Assembly (NCBI GenBank): GCA_009599575.1
Contig: VWND01000003.1
Span: 434,001 to 498,000, forward strand
DNA: 64,000 nucleotides
Reading direction: 5' to 3'
Origin: Blumeriella jaapii
Lineage: Eukaryota; Ascomycota; Leotiomycetes; Helotiales; Drepanopezizaceae
Shown: piece after piece, positions 12,701-25,209 of the stretch
How the letters are laid out: the number at the start of each line of letters is the position of its first letter
Numbering within the stretch: position 1 is the first letter of the stretch
Position numbers and translations under genes: made by a program
The notes under the pieces: generated by a model
The model's input: the letters and a program-made list of their open reading frames with translations, nothing else
What the model was told of the DNA's origin: nothing
Database searches by the model: none

Positions 12701-14300
12701 TACTGCGGTCAGGGAGGGACGGGGAAGCCAGTCCGGCGCAGTCTGGTCTATGTACCTACCGTATCTATCTACACATCTACAGTACACACCTACATCTCTA
12801 TCAACCTATCAATCTAGCCGTCTGTCTGTCCCCCTCATCGCAACCGCATCCCATTTCATTTTCTCAAATCCCGACTTTCCCTGCCTTTCCCTCCCTTTTT
12901 CCTTTCCTTTCTCCTTTTCCCAATCCGACACCACACCACATCACACCTCTCAGAAGCCGACCCATCTCAAAGGTAAAAAAACCAGTACGGTACTGTACAC
13001 ATACAGGAAGGTCCCAAGCGCTTGCCGGCCGACTCGGCGATTTCCTATCCCGTGCGCTCGCCTGCTCGTTCGTTCATGGCGCTAGCATTCGCCTCGGATC
13101 CTTCACCGCGACGGGATGAATTGGCTTTGATTGCGGCTACCGCTCCTCCGGTGTTTATCCCTTTTCCTGTTTCCTACGAGACACCATGTACAGTACTTGC
13201 CCTGTGATCCAGTGGGTGTTGCGGAGTAGAACGGTCGGTGGGTAAGTACTTTTACGCAGCAGGTAAGTCAGTCGTACACTGTGCACATTCTTGTTACATC
13301 GTACGGTACACACCTGCAGCGACAGTATCACCACTACTACAGTACCTACCTACTGTACTGTACGTGTACTGCGCAAAGCCACCACTCACCCGCCATTGAC
13401 GTCAGAACTTAGAGAAACACTACATACTGTTATAGTACGGGACTTAATCCTTCTTTCTGTAGGACATCATCGGCCGTCATGGATGCAACCCAAGCCCCAA
13501 AGCCAAAGCCAAAGCCAAAGCCAAAAGCCAAAGCCAAAGCCAAAGCCAAAGTCCCGAAGAAAGCAAGATGTGGAAAACCACCATCCATCATCGCGCCTAT
13601 CTCAGTGACAGTGATCGTGACTGTGAGTTACACCGCATCGCACGAAGCGGAAACCTCCAAGGAGAGAAGGGCCGTGTCGTTCTAGATCGCCGTGCCTTGC
13701 CTACTACCTACCTACCTACCTACCTACCTACTACCTATCTACCCGTTCCCGATATAACACAAAGTAACGTAACGTAAAGTAAAGTGACGTAAAGTAAAAG
13801 CTCTCACTCCCTCCCTCCCGAGCTAGACAGGCAGGCAGGCAGGCAAGTACCTAGGTACAGTACTGTACCGTATGGAAGCACACACGTACCGCACAGAACA
13901 GTACAGTGGATAAATCTTTTTGCTCACCGCCGGCAAAGCCAGATGTACATACCGTACCGTACCGTACAGTGGAGCAGAGCAGAGCAGAACAGAACAGAGG
14001 AACCAGAGCGAGTGAGTGAGTACCCACCCACTTGCTACACAGATACACATACACATACAATACAGTACAGTACATACCAAACCCTCGCACCACCACCCAC
14101 CACCTGCGCATCATCTGCACGCCTGCCTGCCTGCCTGCCTGCCTGCACGTAATCGCCAAGTAAGAAAGAATAGCGTTACCTACTGTACTGTACATCCTCC
14201 GCACTCCTCCTTTCCTTTCCTCCCTCGCTCCCTTCCACCACCGACGGAACAGATTCACTCTGTACTGTATTTTACACTCACTATGCGTGTATTGTACGTT
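9800..14300. other. Gene desert with simple repeats and TACAG/CTGTA motifs
   Basis: No supportable gene. The stretch contains GAGC/AAGC repeats (10436-10470), CCATC and CCACCA tracts (10626-10745), a CTGTAC-rich patch (11280-11380), AGCCAA hexamers (13494-13550), CTAC runs (13702-13740), GCCT runs (14121-14145) and many gtactgtac / acagtacagtac strings. Open frames of 100-170 codons are compositional by-products. Confidence 0.55.
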
Positions 14301-14309
14301 GTGCGCTAT

Positions 14310-14352
14310 GCACACACACACCCTGGGGGTTGGGGTTGGGAGCAAGTGGGCA

Positions 14353-14383
<31 letters not shown>

Positions 14384-15790
14384 GGCTTCTATGTACTATT
14401 TTGGATGTGCTAGGTACCTAAGGTATGTACTTTATTATACAGTACAGTACATACAGCATAGTAGGTAGGTAAGGTAGATATGTAGGAAAACCCGAGATTC
14501 CGAAGATACACAACACAAACTAGCGATGGAATGAACGCGCATGCATGCGTGCGTGCGTGCGTGTGTGTGTGTGTGTATGTGCAACATAGGTACATACAGC
14601 ATTTTCATTTCTTAGCTCTTATTTTTCTCTCCTACTGTACTGTACATGGTGCTTGCTCGCTTGCTGGATGGTTTGCGGTCTTCTCCATTAGCTTACCTTT
14701 TTTTACAGTACTGTACTGTACATACATACCTATTTCTCTGTTGGCTTGCTTGCCTGCTTGCCTGCTTGCCCTTTTCTTCTCTTCTCTTCTCCTTTCTTTT
14801 CTTCTCCTCTCTTCTCCTCTCTTTTCTGTCCCCCCCCCCCCCCTTTTTTTCTTTGTGGATTTTGGCTTTTTCTTTCCTCCGGCTTGCAATGATCCTCCTC
14901 CTCCTTCCTTCCTGTACGCACACCCTGAGGGCTGGGAAGCCAGGATGCTTGGGGCCGGAGTAGTGTACGTACGACATACTGTATGTAGGTAGGTACGTAC
15001 CTATGTACTGTAGGTATGAAACATCAGAGTTTCCGGGGGAGTGAATTGGATGTGCCGGGGAAAATGTATAATCGAACCCACAAACGAACGCGCATATACA
15101 GTACGTACTGTACGTATGTGTGTGTGTGTGTGTGGGTATGGATGGCCTTTTCCATATTCGCGCATTTGTCATGGTTTGTTAGATCTTGCATCCCCCCCCC
15201 CTTCTGCAATGCTTGCTTGCTTGATGGTTTCTTCTCATTTGGTTTACTTGCCTTACTGTACTGTACTGTACCTATCTGCTTTGCCCCTTTTGATTCCCTT
15301 TTTTTTTTCCGTCGCAGCAATAGGGGGGTAGGAGGGTTGCGCTATAGAACAGCGCACCAAGCACATGTGGCAGTGTGGATTCACATTTCGCTGAGCGACT
15401 TTTTTTCTTTGTTCTTTTTCTTTTTCTTTTTTTTTCTTTCCCGAGAACTTGGTATGATCCTACTACTCCTCCTCAAGCGGAATCTTCTCTGTCTCGTGCA
15501 CCCTGAGGGCTGGAAACCAGGGATTCCAAGTCCGGGGTGCCGAAGAAGGGAAAATCGCAGATTCCGGGGGAGTCGATTTAATTCGCCGAACGAGCGCGCT
15601 TGTATGTATGTGTGTACAGCACAGCAACTCACACATTTCGCGGGTTTGTGATTGTTTGTCATTTCTTGCCTTCTTCTCTTTCTGTGCTGCTTGCCTGGTG
15701 GTTTTTCCCCGTTTGGCCTACTTTGATTTACCTCTCTGCTCGCCTTTTTCTCCCTTGGACTTTGTATGATGTCTTTCGCTTTGCTCGTTG
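14310..15790 (+). repeat. Degenerate long-period tandem repeat, three units of about 580-600 bp
   Basis: Three successive units share the same ordered landmarks. First is caccctgagggctgg followed by an aagccagg-like string (near 14320, 14921 and 15500). Then comes gattccgggggagt or a variant (near 14490, 15027, 15558). Next is gaacgcgc or gagcgcgc followed by a tgtgtgtg tract (near 14533, 15087, 15592). Then tgcttgcttg...ggatggtttc or a variant (near 14650, 15210, 15690), and pyrimidine runs ending in catgatcctcctcctcc-like sequence (near 14888 and 15454). Unit 1 carries a 29-G run. No coding capacity is evident. Confidence 0.65.
14353..14381 (+). repeat. Poly-G run of 29
   Basis: Twenty-nine consecutive G within unit 1 of the long tandem repeat. 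It could form G-quadruplex structures, and its length in the assembly is likely unreliable. Confidence 0.9.
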
Positions 15791-16299
15791 ACTCGTTGGC
15801 ATGCGTGAAGAAGGTTGGAGATGCATACGGGATTGTGCTGCTGGCTGATCGGGCGGGGATGAAATCATGCCTGTCTAGAAGTACAGTACAGTACCTAGGT
15901 AGGTATCTAAACACGATGTACAGCACTATGTACGTGATTCCCTCCGCCCCTCCTCCCCATTTTTACTCCTCAAGGTATGTCTCGCGAAGCATAAGCTTAC
16001 CTACCTACTCCCTGGTTAAGACCTGCGCCAATGCTAACAGCTAGATTAGAAAACCTAGAATGGAAGACTTGTATAGTGTATACAGTGCAGTGCACCGTTG
16101 TGGGGTTTTCGCTGCTGCTGCTGCTACTGCTGCTGGTGAGACAAATCCGATCGGACGCTTCATAAATCTATCTATTTCTGGAGATTACCGTTTCATATCA
16201 TCCAAATACAACAACAAAGAAAGACAAAACTTTACGATCCTTTAAGGACCAGTGTTGCTTCTCTATACTAAGAAGATATGTACTTCGCGACCTAGGATA

Positions 16300-16353
16300 A
16301 TGATGATGATGATATTATTTAACGTCTGAAGGGGGCAGTGAAACTGCGCAACT
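16300..16353 (+). repeat. Dispersed repeat, head with conserved hairpin (copy 4)
   Basis: Contains gatgatgat, attatttaacgtctg and gggggcagtgaaactgcgca. It matches copy 2 at 3616-3668 through the whole hairpin segment and copy 1 exactly in the first part. After cgcaac the similarity stops, so this is a head-only fragment. Confidence 0.6.
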
Positions 16354-16359
16354 AGGCAA

Positions 16360-17900
16360 ATACATTCGTCACATATCTCATGCACTTCTCAACGACATGC
16401 TTGCTGTACCTGCTTGTTACATCCTCTCTCTGCGCATTCAAGACGCAACGTCCATCCATCGTCGCGTGTCGGTGTTGTCAGATAGGTATTCAATATGCCC
16501 AATACTGCAAATCAACGAGCCAGCTGCAGTGAGGGAGTAAATGACTGGGTGAGTTGGTTCCTGCGTGGGGGCGACACAGAAACGACACCGATACAAACCG
16601 TGTAACGGTAGGTTTGACATATCACCTCTGCGCCGGGGGAGGGGGGGGGGTTTCATTCTATTTAATGGAAGCATGCTTCTCGGTAGCAAAGAAGCCTCCC
16701 CCCAATAATCCAACGCTTTCTTTTCCACACTCGCTTAGCTCTACTACAGAACAGTACCTCGGATATCGAACTGGGATCAGCAGTTAGACAAACCAGGGAT
16801 CGAAGCGTACTTCCTCTTTTCGTGCGCGTAAAAAATGGCTCGAGCGGAGCGGGCATTGGAAGAAGAAGGGAGGAACATTGGTCTGTGGGCTTGGGGGTGT
16901 GATTTGAAGCGAGGTGATATGATATGAAATGTGATGGGAGGTGTAGAGTGAAGCGAAGCGTGCGCTCGCCTAAGGTATGTAAGCAGATAGGTGGTAAGCA
17001 GGTGAATAAACGGATGCTATCGGATTACACATCGTATTTCTGCGACGGAATAAGAGAAGATAAGTAAGTACCCAGCGAGGACACAAGATCCCGATCCGAT
17101 ATCGCACTCACCTAATCCGACACGTCGTATCGTTGTGATGATAGGGTCAGATAGGTAGATAGGTACTGTAGCGCACGCGTTGGGCACCGCTCGTGCTGGA
17201 CTCGAACTACTGTAGTGCGACAGGCTATCAGTGAGTGAGACTCATGTTCGGGAAATGGAATGGTGCAATGGTGGGAAAGTGGCGGGGCGATGGATGGGTG
17301 TTTACATCTGTCGCCGAGCAAGGTAGTCGGATATGGCCACGCAAACACACGCAACTGCGCAGCTCAGCGGTTACCCAGATAGAATTGAATGGGATGGGAT
17401 AGGCAAACGCGTGTATGTGATCCAAGGTACTTTTTCCTTATAGTCGTCAAAGCAGCAGGTACAGAGCCGCTGGCACGCTGGAACAGAGCAGAGTTTCGAT
17501 TCCCGAAATAACACTGTGTATGTAATATATGGGCCAGGCCTGTCCAAGCCGATGAAAAGTACAGAAAGGAAAAAAAAGATGGAAACAGGATTAACGGGGT
17601 TGCTGAGGAGAAGAAGGAAAGAGAAATGCGATCTATTGCTTCTGGTTAAGAGATCTTAATGAGAAGCTAATCGCTAGTCCCTCTCCCACAGCTGAACTGA
17701 ACATGTGTTTCTGTTGCTTTCTTAATTTCTATCATTTAACCGACATTCGCTGTTTTTATCGAGACTTGGTTCCTACGTAGCTGTTTTACGGTCAAATCCA
17801 GACACTATACGGAGGTTTAGCAATAACTTAGAGCTCAAAAGAATTCGTAGAAAACGTGCTTCAAACTTTTTAAATATTTGAAACGTATCAGATAAGAATT
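16360..17900. other. Stretch without recognisable genes
   Basis: Short overlapping open frames only, none with splice partners or family motifs. Composition becomes more AT-rich towards 17500. I see nothing else in it. Confidence 0.5.
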
Positions 17901-17914
17901 GATGCTGTTTGTAG

Positions 17915-18285
17915 CTACAAGTTTTGGTATAGGTTACCGCTCAGGCCTTCGAGCACTGTAGCAGGGACAACTGTGGTCGACGACTGCTCAGAGTCGCTGA
18001 AGCACACTACCACTTCTTCTACAAAGCGAGCATTCTCGCCAGTCAGATCAGGGCTGAGATTTGATTCGGTGAAAATCACTGCTTGACCAGCAATGGTATG
18101 TACGACTCTAAGCCGCGGATGACTGGTGTGGGAATAGCTAAAGTCCTGGGGATCACGGATTTCGAGAATCCATACTACGATTAAGACTAGTTTTTCACTT
18201 TATCACCTTCTGTGATACCAACAACTGTTTTTCGAGCTCTCCGACTGCTTTAGCATGGTTCTTCCAGGATTTGCAATACCCGGCA
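17915..18285 (-). pseudogene. Relic of an unrecognised protein-coding gene
   Basis: On the minus strand an open frame runs from 18199 to a TAG at 17915 (94 codons, no ATG). It has non-repetitive, protein-like composition (for example LRVVHTIAGQAVIF and NARFVEEVVVCFSD). Just upstream, in another frame, lies a Lys/Glu-rich segment (WKNHAKAVGELEKQLL, about 18209-18275) that runs into a stop. Above that is a 28-T/17-G run. The pieces suggest one reading frame broken by indels. I do not recognise the family. Chance open frames are possible. Confidence 0.3.
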
Positions 18286-18288
<3 letters not shown>

Positions 18289-18316
<28 letters not shown>

Positions 18317-18341
18317 CGGGTCTTGGGGGGGGGGGGGGGGG
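18289..18341 (+). repeat. Adjacent T28 and G17 homopolymer runs
   Basis: A run of 28 T (18289-18316) is followed after a few bases by 17 G (18325-18341). It interrupts the minus-strand relic described around 17915-18285. Confidence 0.9.
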
Positions 18342-18359
18342 TTTAAGGCTTAGCAACGA

Positions 18360-21300
18360 AAGTGCGATAGGAACAGGAAATCATGCAGCATCGCTTGGCC
18401 TGTTCTAAATTACGCAAGCATGTTTATTGCAATGATCTTAGTAGTAGATATCAATACATGCGTAGCTATCCGAGCATTGGTGTCCTCGCAAGGCAACTGT
18501 TGGCATCGACAACAGATTAAGCGAACCTTTTCATCCTCGGTATGAACTCAGCTGTAATTATCTAATCCCGGGCCATTTAATATGTTTGCCAAATATGAAA
18601 GTACTACGGATCTCCTTTGAAATAGATATTTGCAAACTTTGAAAGCATTAGATCAAGACATAGCTAGTCCAACCTCGGCGCGGTGAAGTCTTTCGATTAC
18701 GTCTGCGTGCTACACAGCAAAGCTATCGTCAAGACCAATTTGATTTAGCAGTGCCTTGGAAAACCAAAAATCAATCCCTCATGTGATTTCATTTCAATAC
18801 TAAATTTGATACTCTGTGAATAACCAGCATTTAGTATAAAAAAAGTCCTTTTTTGCAAAGAATGATTTGTCTTGAACTCCATCTAGAGCGTCCTAGAGCT
18901 CAAAAGCTTTGCAAGCTCCTTGAGACGCTCCAACCACGGGACCCTATTTTTCCTAGGTCTTGTTGCAAAATATAGGTTCGTCGACGATCCCAAAGACTGT
19001 TTCACTTTGGTTGAGTGGTGACGATGTTTTTCTTCCCATTACTCTCACCCCATATTTTTGTCGAATTTTGTTCAAAATTATGCTTCGTCAGACGCACACA
19101 CAAGAAAGGTCTTTGTACATCGGATTCGGAGCCGCCCAGACTCTTTGAAAATGTTTTGAAGGCTGAAAATTTGAATTAAGCAGAGGCGTGCTAACGGGCA
19201 CTTTTTCGGCGGCATTGTTCCAATCGTAGGAGAGCATCTACTCTAACGGGACTGACAAAGAAACAATGACTGATCAATCCGTGCCAAGATTTACGAGGTA
19301 TGCTTCGAGATGAAAGGTGGAAGCTTTGGGATACCGAGTATGTGTAAGGATTGAAAATGGAATGTCAAGACGTTTGGTGCTCTTCCACTGTAGCATCGCC
19401 CGATTCCAACGTGTGTATACTTATGCGCCAAGGAACATATTAGCATTATCAAAACTTCATACCTCAGTACTGAAACACAAAAATCGAAAGCGGGGATCCA
19501 TAGCTGTAATAGGGACGTCCTCAATGTCGAGTCAAATTCAAATTCAAAGCCAGTTCAGAGTCACATTCGAAGACCGATCTTTTAGGTCTAAAAGTAAAGA
19601 AAATTGATGCTAGGTATCTATCCTACAAGTTGGAGAATTAAGTGACTGGGCACGTTGCATCTTTTAGCCAAATTATTTTTCTCGAAGTACAGGTCGTTTA
19701 AAAATCTTTTCACGTGGATTGAAACTGAAAAAATCATCTTTTCCAGTTCCGTGGCGGAAGTCTGAAGCGTGTGCCTTAATTTGGTGATGAGTTGAGAAAA
19801 TGACCATGAAACGAAATGTAAGTAAGTGTCTTGATGAATCACTTAATCCTCCATGCGCTAACTACCTTGAGGGTCTGGACAGCTACTACGAATTATGCAC
19901 TATTTGTTCAACAGACACTGGCACATTACCTATCTCTCTGCCCCGCTCAAGCAAGCATGATTTATCTTCTGAAGCTTGACGGCCCTTTTCTACTCTGGCA
20001 AAAGTTCAGGCAGCCGCAGGGTTCCACGTCGGAAGCAGAAACGACGTTGGAGGCCACGCAAAGACGGCAATCCAATTGATACTTGGCTGTGAGCTCAAAA
20101 CATGGCTTTCAAACATGTTTTAGTTCTTACTTAATCAGCATACAAAGAGCTAAGCTGATTGTTATTAAGCTTTACTTTCGGCGTTGATTTCACACTTCCG
20201 CAGTCCCGGCCATGAGATTCGCACCTCCTCGATTGTACACCTTCCTGAAGCCAGACACATGATCTGCTACTTCTTCTGTGACAGTCTCGCAAATAATTTT
20301 GAGCTTTGCAGCTTTCTCTCTTGATTTGGAGGTGGATTTCCGTTCTTTGCGTAAGCCTAGTTTCAATGTTGAAGAAATGAAGATATATGGCAATAGTAGA
20401 TACAATGCCCTGGTTAATAGCACAGAGACAAGCTCTATTGACCGGTGGTCAAATCAAGTCTTGTCGGAAGAATGTAAGGATGTGCTGAGACAGAAAAAGA
20501 CTGCGGCATATGAGGTTGCAAAGCATGAAATGAAGATGATCGGCAGTACGGTCCAAGGCTGCATATTCAGGTTTGCGGATGAATTTGATTAACCCTGGGG
20601 CATATCCCTAGCTAGCCCTTTGGAAATAATAGACGTTTGTCTTTGCTCGCTATGCTTCATTATCTGAAAACACAAACTACGCTGACTTGAATGAGAGGCG
20701 TTCACTGTGACGGAAATGCATGTCGTTGCAAAGCATAGGTTGGATTAAGATTACAAATAGAAATTCATGGGCAGATTTGACTCAGAGATAGAAAATTCAA
20801 GGAAGATAACTTTGTAAATCCGGGTACATACCGCCTTGTCAATGCCAGTATTTCTACCTGCCATTTTTCATAACATAGACAAATCATTGGAAACAACCTC
20901 AACAAATCGGTGTTTGAATCTTGAAGCGCTATCCCAAGTAGTCCCCGAAGAAGCGCGCGCATCTTATTCCGATCTTGTGTTACCCAAACCAAATTCCTGG
21001 ATTTTTTTCAAGCTAATAAAACCAGTTCAGCTTACCAGATCACCTATTATCGCAACAAGGGTCACCTCAAGCTACAGCTAAAGGGAATCGAATTTTTCGA
21101 TACTGCTCGATCGCTTAGCTGGAAGTGGAGGTCAATTCTCGCTCAATCTCGAACGAGCTGTCCCCGCTCCTTTCATGTTGCTTTGCTTTCAAAAGTGCCT
21201 TGTCTTTGCTGCTATCTTACCCCCGCCGTTTACATGCTCGTTATCTTTTGGAAAGTTTAGATATACGCCTGTCGAAACTTGACGTTGAGAACCTTGATTG

Positions 21301-21560
21301 CAAAAGGACGTGTGGAGACTAATTGCCTTTGATTGGATACGCTTGTGTATCTTCACGAAGCCCGAAAAAATCTACTGCACCATGGAGGCAATCTACAGTT
21401 CTCAGAACTGCCAAAAAAGACTTGGTTGATGCTTTTCTAAGTTTTTCAATTTGGCAAGGGAAGTAATCATTATGATGATTCTTCATAAGAGATAAACATT
21501 GTGCTCCAAACAAACTCAGAGCTCCCAACGTCCGTAACTCATCCGCAGAGACAACCATAA
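18360..21560. other. AT-rich region with eroded coding-like segments
   Basis: No intact gene. Several minus-strand open segments have ordinary protein composition: 21558-21319, 20992-20765, 20423-20190 and 19842-19618. They lie in the same orientation as the relic at 17915-18285, are separated by stops, and match no family I know. A plus-strand frame at 20278-20592 (104 codons) is also open. The whole could be one decayed gene or element. Confidence 0.35.
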
Positions 21561-21587
21561 TCTAAACATCCTTCAAGCATCCTCACC

Positions 21588-23435
21588 TCAAGACCTCGAC
21601 GCCAGACCTTCCTTCGTCTTCTGACTCATGAACCTCGCCACAGTCGACGCCCACCTCACCGACCTCTCGTCCACCACCCGCGCGAACCAGTCCGCCGCAC
21701 AGACGACCACCACGATGTTGACCACGCACGCCGTCAGGAACCGGTACCGGTAAAGACCATTGTCGTGAGTCGCGTTCCACTCCTTCGCGGCCGGCGTGAG
21801 GATCTTCGTGCCGATGCAAAAGAGGACCGGGCCGTGCATGAGGTAGAAGCCGAAGGAGACGCGCCCGAGATACTGCGAGAGGGCGTTCGTGAACAGCCAC
21901 TGCAGATTGAAGTTGCGTGTCGCCGCGAGAAGACGGCCGAGGCGACTCGGCGGCGCCTGGGTTTCCGAAGACGCGATCGAACGAGGTCGAGGCGAGGACA
22001 GAGACAGGGCGACGGGGAGGAGGACAGCGCCGATGATGCGAATCGCTGCGGTCTTCCTGCCGTAGAAATCGTTGATGACTGCGTATCTCGCCGGAACGAG
22101 AGAGAAGAGGAAGTCTTTCCCGACCGGCACATGCGGGAAAGAGAGGAGCCAGAGACTGGAAATGAAGAGAAAGTAGGGACCGAGACTTCGCGAGATGCGG
22201 ATGACTGGGTTGAACACACGGTGGAAGCAAGTGATGTTCATTTGCCCGAACCGCACAGCTTTGGAGATGATGCTGCTGCTTTCGCTGGTAGCATTTTCAA
22301 CCGTCATCTGGTTCATTCCTGGACTGTGGGTGGGCAGGTAATCATCTCCTTCGGAAGCCGGGCCTTGGGTCGCTCTCTTAGCAGCGACATGTCGTGGGAT
22401 ATCCCAGTACGCAAGCAAGACGCCGCTTATGAAGAGGAACAGATCCCACTTCGCCATATACCACAGGTAGAAGTCGAACGCTGCCAGGCAGGCCCCTCTC
22501 CAGAAGCGAGTCATTTTCGACACAGCAAAACGGTCCCGTACACCACAAAAGATCCCCGAATCTCCAACAGTATGGTCCACATGTGACCGTTGTAAGGCGG
22601 CGAATATGGCGCTCCCTCAACGCCGTGGAAAGGATACATGAGAACCATCTGGTGAGCCCACCAGTCACCCAACTGGGCCATGAATGTCGGCAGGCGTGGT
22701 GGCAGTGTATGCCAGTTCAGGGGGTCAGGAGTATAAAAGCCATAGTAGGAAAAAAGCATACACATGAACGTGTTGACCGCGCAGGGAAGATAGATTCGCA
22801 GGCATCTCCGGAAAGTAGAGCTGGAGAGGACGTCCACTAGATGATCCGCTAGTCAGCATGTATTTGAGGTTCACGTAGGGTCAGATGCATCTCGACCATC
22901 ACTTACAAGATTCGGACTTGTTGCCTTCTTGAATCTTGGATAAAGCTCGATACGACAAGGCATATCCCGAGATCACAAAAAAGGTCGCGACAGCTTCTCT
23001 GCCGCCCATCAGAACTCGGACGATAGGTAGCTGGAAAAAATAATGGTCGGTTGGCGAGGCGCCGTAGGTGTTTCGCAGCGCAGGGAACCAGTTGTGGACG
23101 AAATGAACCATGAAGACGACGAGGCATGCAATGCCGCGCAGGCCGTCCAGGTAAGCCGTCGGGGAAATTCTTCTGTCGGCCAGAGGCTCTCTCGCGGAGG
23201 AGCCATACCGCGGTATGAAGGAGGGGATAAACGATAGAAGTGCATGTTTGGTACAGTAGCAGAGCTGGAAGAGAAGGTACTTCACGCAGCCCAACGTGGT
23301 TTGGCTACGCGTGAGAATCGTGTCCTGATTCTTTACATCCGACCCAAGGAGCGGAGTGGGCGATGTGCTGTTATCGCTGTCATCATTATAGTCAGAGAGG
23401 AGGGAGACCTCTTCTTTGACTTGGTTGTTGTCCAT
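21588..23435 (-). CDS. Acyltransferase 3 family membrane protein (one-base frame break)
   Basis: Two exons, 23435-22907 and 22836-21588, flank a 70-nt intron (GTAAGT donor, CTGAC branch). The product, about 592 residues once the frame is bridged, is a multi-pass membrane protein of the acyltransferase 3 family, which O-acylates sugars, sterols or other small molecules. Visible hallmarks are YLDGLRGIACLVVFMVHFVH after a soluble N-terminus, then FFVISGYALSYR, then GHMWTILLEIRGS, and a series of hydrophobic helices ending near VVVVCAADWF. Near 22511-22520 (TCGAAAATGACT on the coding strand) the frame shifts: the sequence lacks one base, most simply an A in the AAAA run. Both sides are clearly coding, so either the assembly has an indel or the gene is a recent pseudogene. 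The substrate cannot be inferred. An in-frame ATG at 23678 would lengthen the N-terminus. Confidence 0.75.
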
Positions 23436-25209
23436 GGTAGCAATCATACAAACGCCGGGTGAGGATGAAGAAGGAAATACAGAAGCAGCGGACTGAAAGC
23501 CCGGTCGTGTACTCTGATGGTCACGAATTACATTCCAGTCTATACCAAATTCCGACGGGGTTCGCGTTTGAAAATGACCGTATATTGGAATGGAGGCTTG
23601 CAAAAATGTACGTGCATCCTTACCTCGAACGAAGGACACGAGACGGTATGAAACACGTAACGAATCGAATTGATTCACGTCTGAATATAGTACGGAGCAA
23701 AATCCAACCTTGTCATACGAGCCGAGAAACCTTCCTGTCCGGATTGGACTATTTAGGTTTGAGTGAGCGTTCCTATTGGTTGACCGACGAAATCTGAGAG
23801 CTTCCAGTCTTAAGATTTAAAACGTAAGAGCCGGCCCCTTTCTCTTATACTCAAGGCTTGCTATTTTAGAATCTAAGAACTGTATCAGAACTGCCTATTT
23901 GAAAGATTTTTCCCTTTTTTTTGGTACGACCGGGGTTTTAGGATCGGTGAACTTACTTACAGTTCGTCAATACGTATCGAGTGAGAAATCTAATTTTGTA
24001 CATTCAAACAGTACTGAACACGCGATGCCAATTTCCGACCGATCTACCTGGGCTCGGCGTTTATACTGCTTTTTCTGTCCCTAGCGCTCCTCATCTGGAA
24101 TGCTTCAAAAAAGCCATCTGCGTAAGGAAATTGATTTGCCTCGGAGTTTAAGCGAAGCAAGCCCCTTTACAACACTGAAAAGCTACATTCCCGAAAAATG
24201 GACCCTGTTGTTTGTGATATAGCACAAGCTTACGAACATGCTTCTAGAATGAAAGAGAAGAAGAAGAAGAAGAAGAAAGAAGAAGAAGAAGAAGACAACA
24301 ACGATGAAAACTCACACCGACGTCAAGCCACAGTTTACTCGTTGAGCCGCGGAGAGACCCTTCTTTCAAGTGGCGTAATGCCGATCAGCAAGAGCCACTC
24401 TCTGGAAAACACTAAATACGAAGTAAAACATTGTAAATCTGCCCGGGACAGTCTTCCGCCTTGGAATGCTGTCAGGAGCTGCCGGAAGCAGAAACAGGCA
24501 CTGGCCGGAGGATGTACATCGTACATAGTAAAGCGGTAATCAATCATCCCCTGTAAAACTTGGCAATCTTTTAAACCTTTGCAGTGGTATGACAGGCTGG
24601 TGATACAGGAGAGAGAACCCTTATCGTGTTGAAAAATGTATGTCTTTCTACTAGCTATGCGAGTGCAGGAATATGGAAGAGTGGCGCATTATCACGTGAC
24701 CTCTAGTGTCACTCAGCCTTACGGTCATCGGACCCTCACGTGACCCTGATGGGGTATTCCCACAGCAACCACGATAACATCGATTGGAATAATCGACAGA
24801 AACCGGTACTGTAAGATAGCCCCGTGTGAGCCGGATAGAGCAATAGCTGTTTCGTTTTTTTACAGTGGCAATTGCTGCTGTAGCAATTGAAGAAGTTTTC
24901 TGGCAATGAAATCCGAAGTTCCGAGGGACGAAACATAACCGCTGTACTGTATGTACAGTACTGCACAGCACATACTGTACAGTACTACACCACTGTACAT
25001 ACTGGAGGTATGTAGAAGATGCTAGGGGTTGAACAAAGCCAGGAGCCACCAGGGTTCGTAAACATCAATACTCACTTTAGTGGATAAAATGCCTTCTCTG
25101 TTGCCACTAGGCTTCGACAAAAGTGGTATTTCTACTCCTACAGTACTCCTTGCTGATGCACCCACCCACTTGCACATTCCTACGGTACTTCCTGAAAGCG
25201 CCAGAAGGA
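23436..25209. other. Intergenic, no gene seen
   Basis: No supportable gene. It contains a GAA-rich tract (about 24253-24295), two TCACGTGACC sites (about 24690-24699 and 24736-24745) and CTGTAC/GTACAG clusters near 24942-25000. Confidence 0.5.

Noticed and set aside
20278..20592. 104-codon plus-strand frame
   Set aside because: Overlaps a protein-like minus-strand fragment and has no recognisable domain, so it is recorded only as part of the eroded region.
22511..22580. An intron in the acyltransferase gene to explain the frame change
   Set aside because: The possible GT-AG pairs would remove residues that continue the conserved pattern on both sides or give an implausibly short intron; a missing base in the A run is simpler.
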